Source: an uncultured Oscillospiraceae bacterium (lineage in GTDB: Bacteria; Bacillota; Clostridia; Oscillospirales; Ruminococcaceae). Taken from it: 43,983 bases of DNA. The notes below the pieces were generated by a model, which did not search any database, was not told the origin of the DNA, and worked only from the letters and a program-made list of their open reading frames with translations. The stretch is from assembly GCA_910587335.1 (NCBI GenBank), contig CAJUMG010000005.1, positions 12,574-56,556 of the forward strand, given 5' to 3'. Both the position numbers and the translations under genes were made by a program. Shown piece by piece: positions 6,989 to 14,909 of the stretch (the first letter of the stretch is position 1; the number at the start of each line of letters is the position of its first letter).

Positions 6989-8749
6989 TTACATATGCTC
7001 CACCGGTTCAATGCCCAGCAGGTCCAGGTGTTGGCAGAGCACCCGGCGCACCAAAGCGATCAGCGCCAGCCAGCTTTGCTTCTTTTCCGGATCCGGTTCG
7101 TCGATAATCCGATTATCATGGTAAAATTTGGAGAAGGAAATGGCCAGCTGATAGGCGTTTTCGCACAGATAATTCGGCGCTTTTTCGGTCAAGGCTTTTT
7201 GGAAAACATCGCCGCCCATGAGGATTTTGAGCAGCAGGTCCCGTTCAGAATCGGTGTAGACATGGGTGATGGGCGCGATTTGCTCCAGCGCCACCCCGGC
7301 CTTTTTCAAAATGGAGTTGATCCGGGTAATGGTGTACAAAAGATAGGTGCCGGTTTTCCCTTCGAAAGAGAAGAATTTATTCAGGTCAAAGATATAATCT
7401 TTGGCGCGCTGGTTGATCAGGTCGCCGAATTTAATGGCGGCGACTCCCACCTTCCGGGCGATATCCTCATAATCGGCCGCGTCCACAAAGCTGGAAGCCT
7501 CCAGCTTTTCCTGGGCGCCGGCGGTGACGGTAGCGATCATATCCTCCAGCTTCATAATACCGCCGTCACGGGTTTTATAGGGCTTTCCGTCGGCCCCGTT
7601 CATGGTACCGAAGCCCAAAAAGGCAAATTCGGTTTGCGGTGGGACCAGGTTTGCTTTTTTGGCACAGCGGAACACCTGAATGAAGTGGAGCTCCTGACGA
7701 TTATCCACCACATACCAAATTTTATCGGGATGAAAATCCTTTTCCCGCTGGATGATGGTAGCAAGGTCGGTGGTGGCATAGATGCTGGAGTGATCTGATT
7801 TACGGACGATGACCGGCGGCATGGGAGCTTTATCCTCCGGTTCGGCCACGTCGACGATCAGGGCGCCTTCACTTTCGATCAGCAGATTTTTCTCCCCGAG
7901 GATTTCCATCAGCTGAGGGACATACCGGTCGGCATTGCTTTCGCCGTACCACAGGTCAAAGGTCACACCCAGCTTTTCGTAGTTGCTTTTCATATCTGTA
8001 ACAGAGGCGCGCAGAATCTCCTGCCACAGGGCGATATAGCCGGGACGACCATTTTGCAGATCATAGGTAGCCTGATGTGCCTTTTTAGCGTAGTTTGCAT
8101 CGGTTTTGCTTTTTGCGCTGGCGAAGGGATACACCTCGTTGAGCATAGAGGTTTCCAGCGGCTCAACGGTATCGGCAGCCGGGTCGAAATCCGGCGAGAA
8201 GCAGCGCCAGTTCGGATAACGCTCCTGCAATTCGGTAATAACCAAGCCGATTTGCAGGCCCCAATCGCCCAAATGGATATCGCTGGTGACCGTATGCCCG
8301 GCGGCCCGGAGAATCCGCTTGATGGACTCGCCGATAATGGCGGAGCGCAGATGACCGATATGCAGAGGCTTTGCGATATTCGGCCCGCCGTAATCCAGCA
8401 CGATCATCGCGGGTTCTTCCACCTGGGGAATGCCAAGATGTGGGTCTTGGGCGATGGTATTTGTCTGTTTTAACAGGTAGCTGTCATCTAAGGTCAAATT
8501 TAAAAAGCCGGGCTTTGCCACCTCGACCCGTGAGAAGACGTGGTCGTTCTGCAAAATTTCCGCCACCTGCTGCGCTACGACAAACGGCGCTTTATGGTAG
8601 AGCTTGGCGGCGGCGAAAGCGCCGTTGCACTGGAACTGGCACAGATCCAGCCGGTCGGAGGCGGTAACGGTTCCAAGACTTGGGTCATAGCCCGCGATTT
8701 CAAAAGCCTGCGAAACAATTTCGCTCAGCGTTTGAGTAATGGCTTTCAT
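6989..8749 (-). CDS. argS: Arginyl-tRNA synthetase
   Basis: Class I aminoacyl-tRNA synthetase that charges tRNA-Arg. At 586 residues it is of normal length. N-terminal Add-1 domain with DLCQFQCNGAFAAAK (about 35-49), signature LHIGH at 129-133 within DYGGPNIAKPLHIGHLRSA, the KTRDGGIMKLEDM segment that replaces KMSKS in ArgS, and a C-terminal DALR anticodon-binding domain ending EPVEHM. The start ATG at 8749 follows AAAGGAAAGGAC. It lies only 55 bases downstream of the XRE regulator on the same strand; a weak TATAAA box and poor -35 are the only promoter signs in that gap, so it may partly depend on transcription from the regulator's promoter. No T-box fits in the leader. Confidence 0.97.
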   Translation of the reverse strand: MKAITQTLSEIVSQAFEIAGYDPSLGTVTASDRLDLCQFQCNGAFAAAKLYHKAPFVVAQQVAEILQNDHVFSRVEVAKPGFLNLTLDDSYLLKQTNTIAQDPHLGIPQVEEPAMIVLDYGGPNIAKPLHIGHLRSAIIGESIKRILRAAGHTVTSDIHLGDWGLQIGLVITELQERYPNWRCFSPDFDPAADTVEPLETSMLNEVYPFASAKSKTDANYAKKAHQATYDLQNGRPGYIALWQEILRASVTDMKSNYEKLGVTFDLWYGESNADRYVPQLMEILGEKNLLIESEGALIVDVAEPEDKAPMPPVIVRKSDHSSIYATTDLATIIQREKDFHPDKIWYVVDNRQELHFIQVFRCAKKANLVPPQTEFAFLGFGTMNGADGKPYKTRDGGIMKLEDMIATVTAGAQEKLEASSFVDAADYEDIARKVGVAAIKFGDLINQRAKDYIFDLNKFFSFEGKTGTYLLYTITRINSILKKAGVALEQIAPITHVYTDSERDLLLKILMGGDVFQKALTEKAPNYLCENAYQLAISFSKFYHDNRIIDEPDPEKKQSWLALIALVRRVLCQHLDLLGIEPVEHM

Positions 8750-8804
8750 AAAAAACGTCCTTTCCTTTTATAAAGATGCCAAGCATATAAAGAGAAAAAA
8801 GCCT

Positions 8805-9152
8805 TTAGGCATCTGTTTTTTTCTGGTGCTTTTCTTTCACAAACTGCGCAAAATCCAAAACTTCCTGGAGCATATCTTCAGTGATTTGATCTTCGCCGTC
8901 GAACAAGGCGAATTTTAACTCATCCCGGCTGATAGACTGGGAGGCGACAGAAGAAGCCGCGCCAAACAAGTCGTTCGCTGTGATAGAAAGGGTATCACAA
9001 AGCTTACAGATTGTCTGGGTGTCTGGCTCGTTTTGTCCAGTTTCCCAATTGCTGACAGAGTTGTGCTTTGCTCCGATCAGTTCTGCCAACTGGCGCTGGG
9101 TCAGGCCACATCGTTTTCGGGCCTTTTTCAGGTTGGCACCAAAAAATGACAT
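8805..9152 (-). CDS. XRE-family repressor-like regulator of the phage element
   Basis: A 115-residue DNA-binding protein with an N-terminal helix-turn-helix (about 8-62: LKKARKRCGLTQRQLAELIG, then SVSNWETGQNEPD) and a short C-terminal helix EDMLQEVLDFAQFVKEK of the kind found in ImmR and other phage or ICE repressors. The start was moved to ATG 9152 because GGGAGG lies 8 bases upstream; a GTG at 9161 overlaps that ribosome site. It is divergent from the capsid operon across a region with two facing promoters and two palindromes, so it probably represses that operon and itself. An ImmA-type protease, the usual partner that inactivates such repressors, is at 21418. It has no peptidase domain of its own, so cleavage in trans is plausible. 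Confidence 0.85.
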   Translation of the reverse strand: MSFFGANLKKARKRCGLTQRQLAELIGAKHNSVSNWETGQNEPDTQTICKLCDTLSITANDLFGAASSVASQSISRDELKFALFDGEDQITEDMLQEVLDFAQFVKEKHQKKTDA

Positions 9153-9170
9153 AGAAATCACCTCCCAAAA

Positions 9171-9199
9171 AGAATAGCAGAAAAAGAAATGAATGTAAA
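9171..9199 (-). promoter_or_regulatory. Promoter of the XRE regulator
   Basis: TTTACA (9199-9194), 17-bp spacer and TATTCT (9176-9171) on the minus strand, just upstream of the GGGAGG site of the regulator. Confidence 0.65.
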
Positions 9200-9205
9200 G
9201 AAGAA

Positions 9206-9222
9206 TTTCAAAAAAATTGAAA
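9206..9222. promoter_or_regulatory. Palindrome between the divergent promoters
   Basis: TTTCAA (9206-9211), five A residues and TTGAAA (9217-9222) form a perfect interrupted palindrome between the facing promoters; a candidate operator for the XRE regulator, though A+T-rich chance matches are possible. Confidence 0.4.
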
Positions 9223-9228
9223 AAAGTA

Positions 9229-9257
9229 TTGATTTTTCTGAATTTACGGAATATAAT
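9229..9257 (+). promoter_or_regulatory. Promoter of the capsid-tail operon
   Basis: TTGATT (9229-9234), 17-bp spacer and TATAAT (9252-9257). It is the only good promoter seen before the packaging genes and gives a leader of about 120 bases to the first ribosome site. Confidence 0.8.
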
Positions 9258-9269
9258 AGTACCTACAAA

Positions 9270-9285
9270 AAGAACATTTGTTCTT
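9270..9285. promoter_or_regulatory. LexA/DinR-like box (GAAC-N4-GTTC)
   Basis: AAGAACATTTGTTCTT at 9270-9285 is a palindrome with 7-bp arms around TT. Its core matches GAAC-N4-GTTC, the Gram-positive LexA pattern, and it lies about 8-20 bases after the predicted transcription start, a position suited to repression. It could instead be the XRE operator. Confidence 0.55.
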
Positions 9286-9383
9286 AAATGAGGACGGGTT
9301 GCTGTAAAAATCTGTAAGTAGCTAAGGCTGCGGATAGGTTAGAACAGTTGTAGAAGATTCTATTCAGCAAAGGAGGAGGAGAA

Positions 9384-9578
9384 ATGAAACGCTGCAAAAG
9401 CTGCCAATATCGGCGGGAGCTATTTGGCTTTCCAGGTTTTCCGGCCTGTCATTTTGCCATTGACGAAGGCCGGCTGCGGGAGTGCAGTCCAGATGGATGC
9501 GTCCATTACCGCCCAAAGAGGAGGAGGCAGGGACAAAAGGCCGATGGCTGGCTGCTAGAGGAATTTTTAAAGGAATAG
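9384..9578 (+). CDS. Small Cys-rich, probable zinc-binding phage protein
   Basis: A 64-residue basic protein. Cys4-x2-Cys7, Cys22-His23, Cys34 and Cys39 could bind a metal, followed by a KRRR patch. Small CxxC proteins of this look are often the first gene of clostridial prophage packaging operons; a DNA-binding or terminase-accessory role is a guess. The ATG follows AGGAGGAGGAG. It is the first gene after the promoter at 9229-9257. Its TAG stop (9576-9578) overlaps the ribosome site of the next gene, so translation is likely coupled. I do not recognise a named family. Confidence 0.75.
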   Translation: MKRCKSCQYRRELFGFPGFPACHFAIDEGRLRECSPDGCVHYRPKRRRQGQKADGWLLEEFLKE

Positions 9579-9589
9579 GAGGATTTGAA

Positions 9590-9949
9590 TTGTATTGTGG
9601 ATCAGGTGAAGAAAATAAGAGACAGGAGAAGCGGGCAGGTACCGGCAAGAAGGAGGAAGAAAAGAGCTATCAGCTCCGTCAGCGGTTGCAGGTTCTGCTG
9701 GAACTGCCGCTGAGCGATCCGGAGCAAAAGGAGATTCTGAAAAACGCGGGTTTGCCTATGCGCTACCGGGATCGATTACAGTTGGTAGCGTGGAATTTGT
9801 ATCAAAAGGCTTTAGCTGGGGATTTGGCTGCCATCCGAGAGCTTAGAAGTATTATGGGAGAAGGGAAAATGGCCAAAGAAAAAGGCCGCAGGGAAGGTCC
9901 AGACCGGGAAGGGAGAGTGCCGGTGATTATTGTTGACGATGTGCGGTGA
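9590..9949 (+). CDS. terS: Terminase small subunit-like protein (TTG start)
   Basis: A 119-residue protein. The C-terminal two-thirds carries a helical segment (about residues 60-85, YQKALAGDLAAIRELRSIMG) like the conserved region of small terminases, which recognise phage DNA and load it on the large subunit. The basic, Lys/Glu-rich N-terminus lacks a clear helix-turn-helix. The start is TTG at 9590, chosen because a perfect AGGAGG (9577-9582) lies 7 bases upstream; no ATG fits, and the frame further upstream overlaps the Cys-rich gene. It ends 10 bases before the large terminase. Identity rests on position and the helix, so it is moderately sure. Confidence 0.65.
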   Translation: MYCGSGEENKRQEKRAGTGKKEEEKSYQLRQRLQVLLELPLSDPEQKEILKNAGLPMRYRDRLQLVAWNLYQKALAGDLAAIRELRSIMGEGKMAKEKGRREGPDREGRVPVIIVDDVR

Positions 9950-9959
9950 GAAAAAAGCG

Positions 9960-11231
9960 ATGGGTTCTCAAAAGAATTTATGTCAAGAGGTACTTCAAAA
10001 CGGAATATCTCTGCGCCGGCTGATTGGTCCATCCTTTTTTTCACTGCACCAAAGGGTACTGAGCCAGGGCGGCGAATATGTGCTCAAGGGAGGCAGGGGA
10101 TCGGGAAAATCCAGCTTTATATCGCTTGAGCTATGGCTGGTACTGCTGCGAAACCCTGATATGCATGCGGTGGTCCTTCGAAGGGTGGGGAATACCCTTC
10201 GCTCTTCGGTATTTTCCCAGCTGCAGTGGGCAGCTGGAGCATTGGGGATTGAAGAAATGTGCCGGTTTGCTCCATCGGCACTAGAAGCGGTATACGAACC
10301 GACTGGACAGAAGATCCTGTTTTTTGGGATGGATGATCCAGGAAAGCTAAAATCCTTAAAATTTTCTTTTGGCTATCCAGGGGCGCTGTGGTTTGAGGAG
10401 CTGGACCAGTTTGAGGAAGATCAGATACGCAGTATAGAACAATCTGTTTTACGGGGAAACGGCCCATTTTACTGTTTTAAGAGCTTTAATCCTCCGCCGC
10501 TGGAGGGGCATTGGGTCAACCGCTGGTTAAGAAAGCCGCGTCAGGGACAGTGGGTACATCACTCAGATTACACCCAGATGCCGCCAGAATGGCTGGGAGA
10601 AAAGTTTTTGGATGACGCGAGATTTTTGGAGCAGGAGAATCCCCGGGTATATCGACAGGAGTATCTTGGGATTCCGTCAGGTCTGGGAGACAATGTGTTC
10701 GACAACATTGTACCTAAGCAAATAGAAGACGGGGTTATTCGGCGTTTTGATCGGATTTTATCCGGTGTAGACTGGGGATTTTACCCTGATCCGTGGGCTT
10801 TTAACCGGGTGCATTATGACGCGGCCAGACAGTCTCTTTACATCTTTTGTGAACTGACCTGTTATAAATCGGTCAACCGGGAGACGGCGAATCGGATAAA
10901 AGAGTTGGGGGTGGGACCCAAGGAACAGATTACTGCTGACAGCGCGGAGCCGAAGAGTGTAGAGGATTACCGGGAATACGGCCTTTTTTGCCGTGGAGCG
11001 GCAAAGGGTCCGGGAAGTGTGGGATATTCCTTTCACTGGCTACAGGGGCTGCGGAAAATTTTTATTGATCCTGTGCGGTGCCCAGATACGCTAAAGGAAT
11101 TTTTAGAGTACCGATACGACCGGGGAAAGGACGGCAAAATCCTGCCGGGGTATCCGGACAGAAATAACCACCATATCGATGCGGTGCGTTATGCGACCGA
11201 ACCGATCTGGGGGAGAAGGGGGAATGGATAA
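9960..11231 (+). CDS. terL: Terminase large subunit (PBSX/SPP1-type)
   Basis: The DNA-packaging motor and nuclease, 423 residues. ATPase part: Walker A VLKGGRGSGKSS (about 42-53) and Walker B GALWFEELDQF with catalytic Glu. Nuclease part: GVDWGFYPDPWAF with the first Asp, ADSAEPKS with the second, and NNHHIDAVRYA near the C-terminus with the third; all acidic residues of an RNase-H-fold nuclease are present, so the enzyme looks functional. The ATG at 9960 follows GGTGAG; 10 more upstream codons are open from a TTG at 9930 but would overlap terS. The portal gene starts 6 bases after it. The family is PBSX/Terminase_3, which in PBSX does headful packaging. Confidence 0.93.
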   Translation: MGSQKNLCQEVLQNGISLRRLIGPSFFSLHQRVLSQGGEYVLKGGRGSGKSSFISLELWLVLLRNPDMHAVVLRRVGNTLRSSVFSQLQWAAGALGIEEMCRFAPSALEAVYEPTGQKILFFGMDDPGKLKSLKFSFGYPGALWFEELDQFEEDQIRSIEQSVLRGNGPFYCFKSFNPPPLEGHWVNRWLRKPRQGQWVHHSDYTQMPPEWLGEKFLDDARFLEQENPRVYRQEYLGIPSGLGDNVFDNIVPKQIEDGVIRRFDRILSGVDWGFYPDPWAFNRVHYDAARQSLYIFCELTCYKSVNRETANRIKELGVGPKEQITADSAEPKSVEDYREYGLFCRGAAKGPGSVGYSFHWLQGLRKIFIDPVRCPDTLKEFLEYRYDRGKDGKILPGYPDRNNHHIDAVRYATEPIWGRRGNG

Positions 11232-11237
11232 AGAACG

Positions 11238-12611
11238 ATGGAGAGTGAATGGGTAAAACGAATACAGAAAATCGCAAATGAGCAAAAAATGCCGGAGGCG
11301 GGAAGGATTTTAGGAGAGAGGATCCGCTGGACCGAAAAGATGCGGGAGGCGGCGCGCTTGTGGAAACGCGTTTATGAAAACGACGCGCCATGGTTGGAAG
11401 GCGGCCGCGTGAAGGGAATGAACCTTTTACCGGTGATTTCCGGCGAGGTGGCGCGCTTGGCGGTACTGGAAATGGGCTGGAGGGTGGAAGGATCTGACCG
11501 GGCGGCATTTTTAAACCGGCAGATTGGACCGGTCAGGCATCGGCTGCGCCGCTATTTGGAATACGCAGTAGGAAAGGGAGGGCTTGTACTTAAGCCTTAT
11601 TTGGTGCAAGAGGAAATTCAGGTAGAAATGGTACAGCCAGACGGATTTATCCCATTGGAGACCGGGCCGGATGGTCAGATCATCGGTGCGGTATTTACCG
11701 AGAGCCTTTGGCGGGACAAGCGCTTTTTTACCCGACTAGAGGAACACAGAATGACCGATAAAGGGGTACTGGTATTAAATCGGGCTTTTGTTTCGAATAC
11801 AGCTGGCTTGTTGGGAGAAGAAATCTCGCTAGGAGATATCGGGGAATGGGCGCAGCTGGAGCCGGCGGTTTTACTGCCTGGACGAAAAAGACCGCTGTTC
11901 ATCTATCTGAAGATGCCGTTTGGCAATACGATAGAGCCTGAATGTCCGCTGGGTGTATCCATTGGAGCTGGGGCGATGGAGCTTTTAGAGGAGGCAGACC
12001 GGCAGTATAGCCGTCTATTGTGGGAATTTGAAGGCGGAGAGCTGGCGATAGATGCCGATTCCACCTATCTAAACGGCGGACGGATGCCCCAGACCACCCG
12101 ACGGCTGTTTCGAAGCCTGAATACAGGGGCGGATTTTTACCATGTGTACAATCCGGCTTTTCGAGACGAAAGCCTTCGGGCCGGACTGAACGAATTGCTG
12201 CGGAGAATTGAATTTGCCTGTGGTCTATCCTATGGTATTATCAGCGATCCGGGACAGCGGGAGATGACCGCCACCGAGATTATCAGCGCCAAGCAGCGGC
12301 TGTTTTCCACTGTGCGGGAGGTACAGGAGGCGCTTGGACAAGCGTTAGATCAGCTGCTTGAGGTAATGGATTACTGGGTAGGATTTCTGCCGGGGACGCC
12401 GGCGGGCGGTTATCAGGCTTATTACCAATGGGACGACAGCATTGTGACAGACACGGCGGCGGAAAAAAGCCAATTTTTGCAGGAAATATCCGCCGGGGTG
12501 CGAAAGCCATGGGAATTTCGCGTTCGTTTTCTAGGCGAAACAGAGGAGCGGGCCAAGGCGATTTGCGGGGCTGTCCCCAACCTGGAAGAAGGCGGTCAGT
12601 CGGTTCAATAG
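11238..12611 (+). CDS. Portal protein (A118/SPP1 family)
   Basis: A 457-residue portal, the dodecameric ring at the capsid vertex through which DNA is packaged. Segments typical of the A118-type family: APWLEGGRVKGMNLLPVISG early on, an Arg-rich LRRYLEYAVGKGGLVLKPYL helix region, and the C-terminal MTATEIISAKQRLFSTVREV stem helix (about 343-362). The ATG is 6 bases after the terminase stop. The gene ends with TAG at 12609-12611, followed by the only sizable non-coding gap inside the operon (12612-12696). No damage seen. Confidence 0.88.
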   Translation: MESEWVKRIQKIANEQKMPEAGRILGERIRWTEKMREAARLWKRVYENDAPWLEGGRVKGMNLLPVISGEVARLAVLEMGWRVEGSDRAAFLNRQIGPVRHRLRRYLEYAVGKGGLVLKPYLVQEEIQVEMVQPDGFIPLETGPDGQIIGAVFTESLWRDKRFFTRLEEHRMTDKGVLVLNRAFVSNTAGLLGEEISLGDIGEWAQLEPAVLLPGRKRPLFIYLKMPFGNTIEPECPLGVSIGAGAMELLEEADRQYSRLLWEFEGGELAIDADSTYLNGGRMPQTTRRLFRSLNTGADFYHVYNPAFRDESLRAGLNELLRRIEFACGLSYGIISDPGQREMTATEIISAKQRLFSTVREVQEALGQALDQLLEVMDYWVGFLPGTPAGGYQAYYQWDDSIVTDTAAEKSQFLQEISAGVRKPWEFRVRFLGETEERAKAICGAVPNLEEGGQSVQ

Positions 12612-12696
12612 CGCAAGGTCCCGTGCCCGGGGACAAAATAACACGGGCAGGTAGGTGATGGCGACCACCTAAAACGCCTAGCCGGAAAGGAAGAAT
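12612..12696 (+). ncRNA. Candidate structured RNA leader of the scaffold gene
   Basis: In an otherwise gapless operon, 85 bases between portal and scaffold are G+C rich and can fold. 12620-12625 (CCCGTG) pairs with 12642-12647, or 12624-12629 pairs with 12644-12649, or 12618-12622 pairs with 12630-12634: three mutually exclusive stems. A hairpin follows (12652-12657 with 12666-12671) whose loop GGCG (12660-12663) complements CGCC at 12675-12678, a possible H-type pseudoknot just before the GGAAAGGAAG ribosome site. I recall structured-RNA candidates described upstream of GP20-type scaffold genes but cannot verify identity here. A translational control role is inferred. Confidence 0.5.
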
Positions 12697-13242
12697 ATGA
12701 AAACAGAAAAGCTAAAAGAATGGGGATTGAACGAGGAGCAGATCGCGCTGGTTATGAGGGCGAACGGCCAGGATATCAACAAAATAAGAGAAAAATTTGC
12801 AGGGTTTGGCGCCATGAAGGAAAAGCTTGCCAGGCTGGAGGCGGAAGCCTCTTCCCAAAAGGAGGAGGAAATACACCAGCAGGCGGATTGGTGGCGGCAG
12901 AAAGCGGAAGAAACGGAAAACGAATGGAAGCAAAAATGGGAGCGGCGGGATTTCGAGGAGGCGCTGCGGCGATCCTTGCGGCAGGCCGGCGCGCGCAATG
13001 AAAAGGCGGTACGTGCGCTGCTTGATGAGGAAAGCATACATCTGGAAAAGGATGGCGTTTTGGAGGGGATACAGCAACAGCTAGCACAATTAAAGACAGA
13101 GCACGGCTATCTGTTTTGCCCGGATCAGGCGCCGCCAATTATCCTGAGGCCGGGGAATCGAGAGGTAGAAGGCTCGGAGGAAAGCCGAATCCGAGAAATT
13201 ATGGGGCTGCCCAGCTTTGCAGCAGGAAAGGATGATTTTTAA
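12697..13242 (+). CDS. Phage scaffolding protein, GP20 family
   Basis: A 181-residue, highly charged, coiled-coil protein. The N-terminal LKEWGLNEEQIALVMRANGQ motif followed by a long Glu/Lys/Gln-rich helix (about 35-105) is typical of Phage_GP20 minor structural/scaffold proteins, which guide capsid assembly and then leave. Its place directly before the capsid gene supports this. It overlaps the capsid start by one base (TAATG), so the two are translationally coupled, as expected for a fixed scaffold to capsid ratio. The region just upstream is a probable structured RNA. Confidence 0.85.
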   Translation: MKTEKLKEWGLNEEQIALVMRANGQDINKIREKFAGFGAMKEKLARLEAEASSQKEEEIHQQADWWRQKAEETENEWKQKWERRDFEEALRRSLRQAGARNEKAVRALLDEESIHLEKDGVLEGIQQQLAQLKTEHGYLFCPDQAPPIILRPGNREVEGSEESRIREIMGLPSFAAGKDDF

Positions 13243-14111
13243 TGGCAAACACACTGGCAAAATTCAAAAAATACACGGACAAATTGGATGAGGTTTATCA
13301 GAACGCGGCGATTACTTCGGTACTGGATGGCGACGGTTCATTGGTACAGATGGGCGCCAATGCCGGGGAGATGATTATTCCCAAGATCAGCATGGATGGG
13401 CTGGCCGATTATTCCCGGAATGGTGGATATGTGGCGGGCGACGTGACGCTATCCAGTGAGACGGTAAATTTTAATTATGATCGGGGCCGTGTTTTTACAG
13501 TAGACGCCATGGATAACGAGGAGACGGCAGGGGCCGCGTTCGGCAGGTTGGCGGGAGAATTTGTCCGCACAAAGGTGGCGCCGGAAATGGACGCATTCCG
13601 GTTCGCGGCATATGCTACGCACGATGGAATCGGTAAAAAGACCGGAGAACTGACCGGAGGGTCTGACGTATTGGCGGCGCTGCTGGAGGGACAAAATGTC
13701 ATGGACGATGCAGAGGTGCCGGAGGACCAGCGGTATTTGTTCATCAGCTCTGGCTTGTACAATCTCATTTTAAATGTTGATACAATCACATCCAAAGCGG
13801 TACTGGACAGCTTTGAGAAGGTTGTGAAGGTTCCCAAATCCCGTTTTTACACCGAAATTCTTTTACAGGATGGTTCCACAGAGGGGCAGACGGAAGGGGG
13901 ATTTATCAAAGGGGATGCGGCAAAGCAGATCAACTTTATGATTATCCATAAACCGGCGCTATTACAATACCCGAAGCATACGGTCAACAAGATTATCGCG
14001 CCGCAGGACAATCAAACCTCTGACGGATGGAAATTTTTCTATCGAGCCTACGGTCTGGCGGAGATTTATGAAAATAAAACGGCGGGTATCTATCTACATA
14101 GCAAGGCCTAA
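13242..14111 (+). CDS. Major capsid protein
   Basis: A 289-residue protein in the position of the coat gene, following the scaffold. It begins MANTLAKFKKYTDKLDEVYQ and contains a KISMDGLADYSRNGGYVAGD stretch, a VFTVDAMDNEETAGAAFGRL segment and an FVRTKVAPEMDAFRFAAYA helix, the pattern seen in coat proteins of clostridial siphophages with an HK97-like fold; the ending YRAYGLAEIYENKTAGIYLH is also typical. No protease gene or N-terminal delta domain is seen, so maturation by a separate scaffold without cleavage is likely. Start ATG overlaps the scaffold stop. Confidence 0.88.
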   Translation: MANTLAKFKKYTDKLDEVYQNAAITSVLDGDGSLVQMGANAGEMIIPKISMDGLADYSRNGGYVAGDVTLSSETVNFNYDRGRVFTVDAMDNEETAGAAFGRLAGEFVRTKVAPEMDAFRFAAYATHDGIGKKTGELTGGSDVLAALLEGQNVMDDAEVPEDQRYLFISSGLYNLILNVDTITSKAVLDSFEKVVKVPKSRFYTEILLQDGSTEGQTEGGFIKGDAAKQINFMIIHKPALLQYPKHTVNKIIAPQDNQTSDGWKFFYRAYGLAEIYENKTAGIYLHSKA

Positions 14112-14137
14112 GAGGGGCTGAGGATGGGAGGAGCAAA

Positions 14138-14476
14138 ATGGTAAATGAATGTGATTTTGCCTTTTACCAAGAAAAGTATGGAGGAAGTTTGTCCGAAGCG
14201 GAATTTATGCATTTCATCCGGCGGGCTAAGGCATTTTTATCCTTTGCGACCAAAGGGAAAAGCGAAAAGGAATTCGCGCAAGAAAGGATTAAGCTGGCTT
14301 TATGCGCGATAGCTGATGGGCTGGCAAAAGAGGAACGGACAGACAAAATCCAATCAGAGAAGGCGGGTCAATATTCGGTGACCTATCGGGAAAACGCGAA
14401 GCAAACGGATTTATATAGTGCAGCGGCAGTATATCTGACAGACGGAATACTTTTTCGGGGGTGGGGCGGATGCTGA
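14138..14476 (+). CDS. Head-tail connector / head completion protein
   Basis: A 112-residue, largely helical protein directly after the capsid gene, behind GGGAGGAG. The pattern FIRRAKAFLSF, then a helix IKLALCAIADGLAKEE and a tail with YSVTYRENAK is like small connector proteins of the gp6/gp15 group that bind the portal. Assignment rests on position, size and this pattern. It overlaps the next gene by seven bases. Confidence 0.65.
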   Translation: MVNECDFAFYQEKYGGSLSEAEFMHFIRRAKAFLSFATKGKSEKEFAQERIKLALCAIADGLAKEERTDKIQSEKAGQYSVTYRENAKQTDLYSAAAVYLTDGILFRGWGGC

Positions 14477-14904
14477 CCAACGGCTGTGCCACCCTATATA
14501 ACCGATGGGAAGAAAATGACACAGAGCGGTGCATCCGAACCGTTTTGCCTGCTGTTTTTTGGGAAAACGCTGTAGAGGGTGGATTTGCCGGGCGGCGGTA
14601 TAGTAAGCAGGGGCAGGAATTTCTCACAACTGTCCGGGTTTTAGTCCCTGGCATGGCGATTTTGGAGGGTAGAAAATACCTGCCGCCAAAGAGTTGGCAG
14701 ACATTAGATTTACAGGAAAAGGAAAAGTATTTTACCTTTCAAATTGGTGACGCACTGGTTTTTGGGGAGTGCCCATACCGCTGGAGCCCGCAGAGTCCGC
14801 TGCGGGAGCTGGCGCGGCAGTATGACGAGACGGCCAGTATCCGGCTGATCCGCAGGGTGATTACGCCTTCGGGTTTTTCTCACTGGGAATTGGAGGGGGT
14901 TTAA
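14470..14904 (+). CDS. Head closure protein, DUF6751-like
   Basis: A 144-residue beta-rich protein. Its start MLTNGCATLYNR, the following TERCIRTVLPAVFWEN and a C-terminal IRLIRRVITPSGFSHWELEG resemble DUF6751 proteins found between connector and tail terminator genes of clostridial siphophages. The ATG at 14470 overlaps the upstream stop; a GTG at 14461 in frame is less likely because it sits inside the G-rich ribosome site. Function as stopper or closure protein is inferred from order. Confidence 0.6.
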   Translation: MLTNGCATLYNRWEENDTERCIRTVLPAVFWENAVEGGFAGRRYSKQGQEFLTTVRVLVPGMAILEGRKYLPPKSWQTLDLQEKEKYFTFQIGDALVFGECPYRWSPQSPLRELARQYDETASIRLIRRVITPSGFSHWELEGV

Positions 14905-14909
14905 AAACG

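Noticed and set aside
6932..7798. A 288-codon plus-strand frame opposite argS.
   Set aside because: Shadow of argS codon bias; overlaps the argS terminator and has no recognisable motif.
8750..8804. T-box riboswitch before argS.
   Set aside because: The 55-base gap is too short for a T-box and holds no T-box sequence; only a weak GCC/GGC hairpin.
9482..9589. Longer start for the small terminase reaching into the Cys-rich gene.
   Set aside because: Would overlap almost 100 bases of an intact gene; the TTG at 9590 has AGGAGG at 7 bases.
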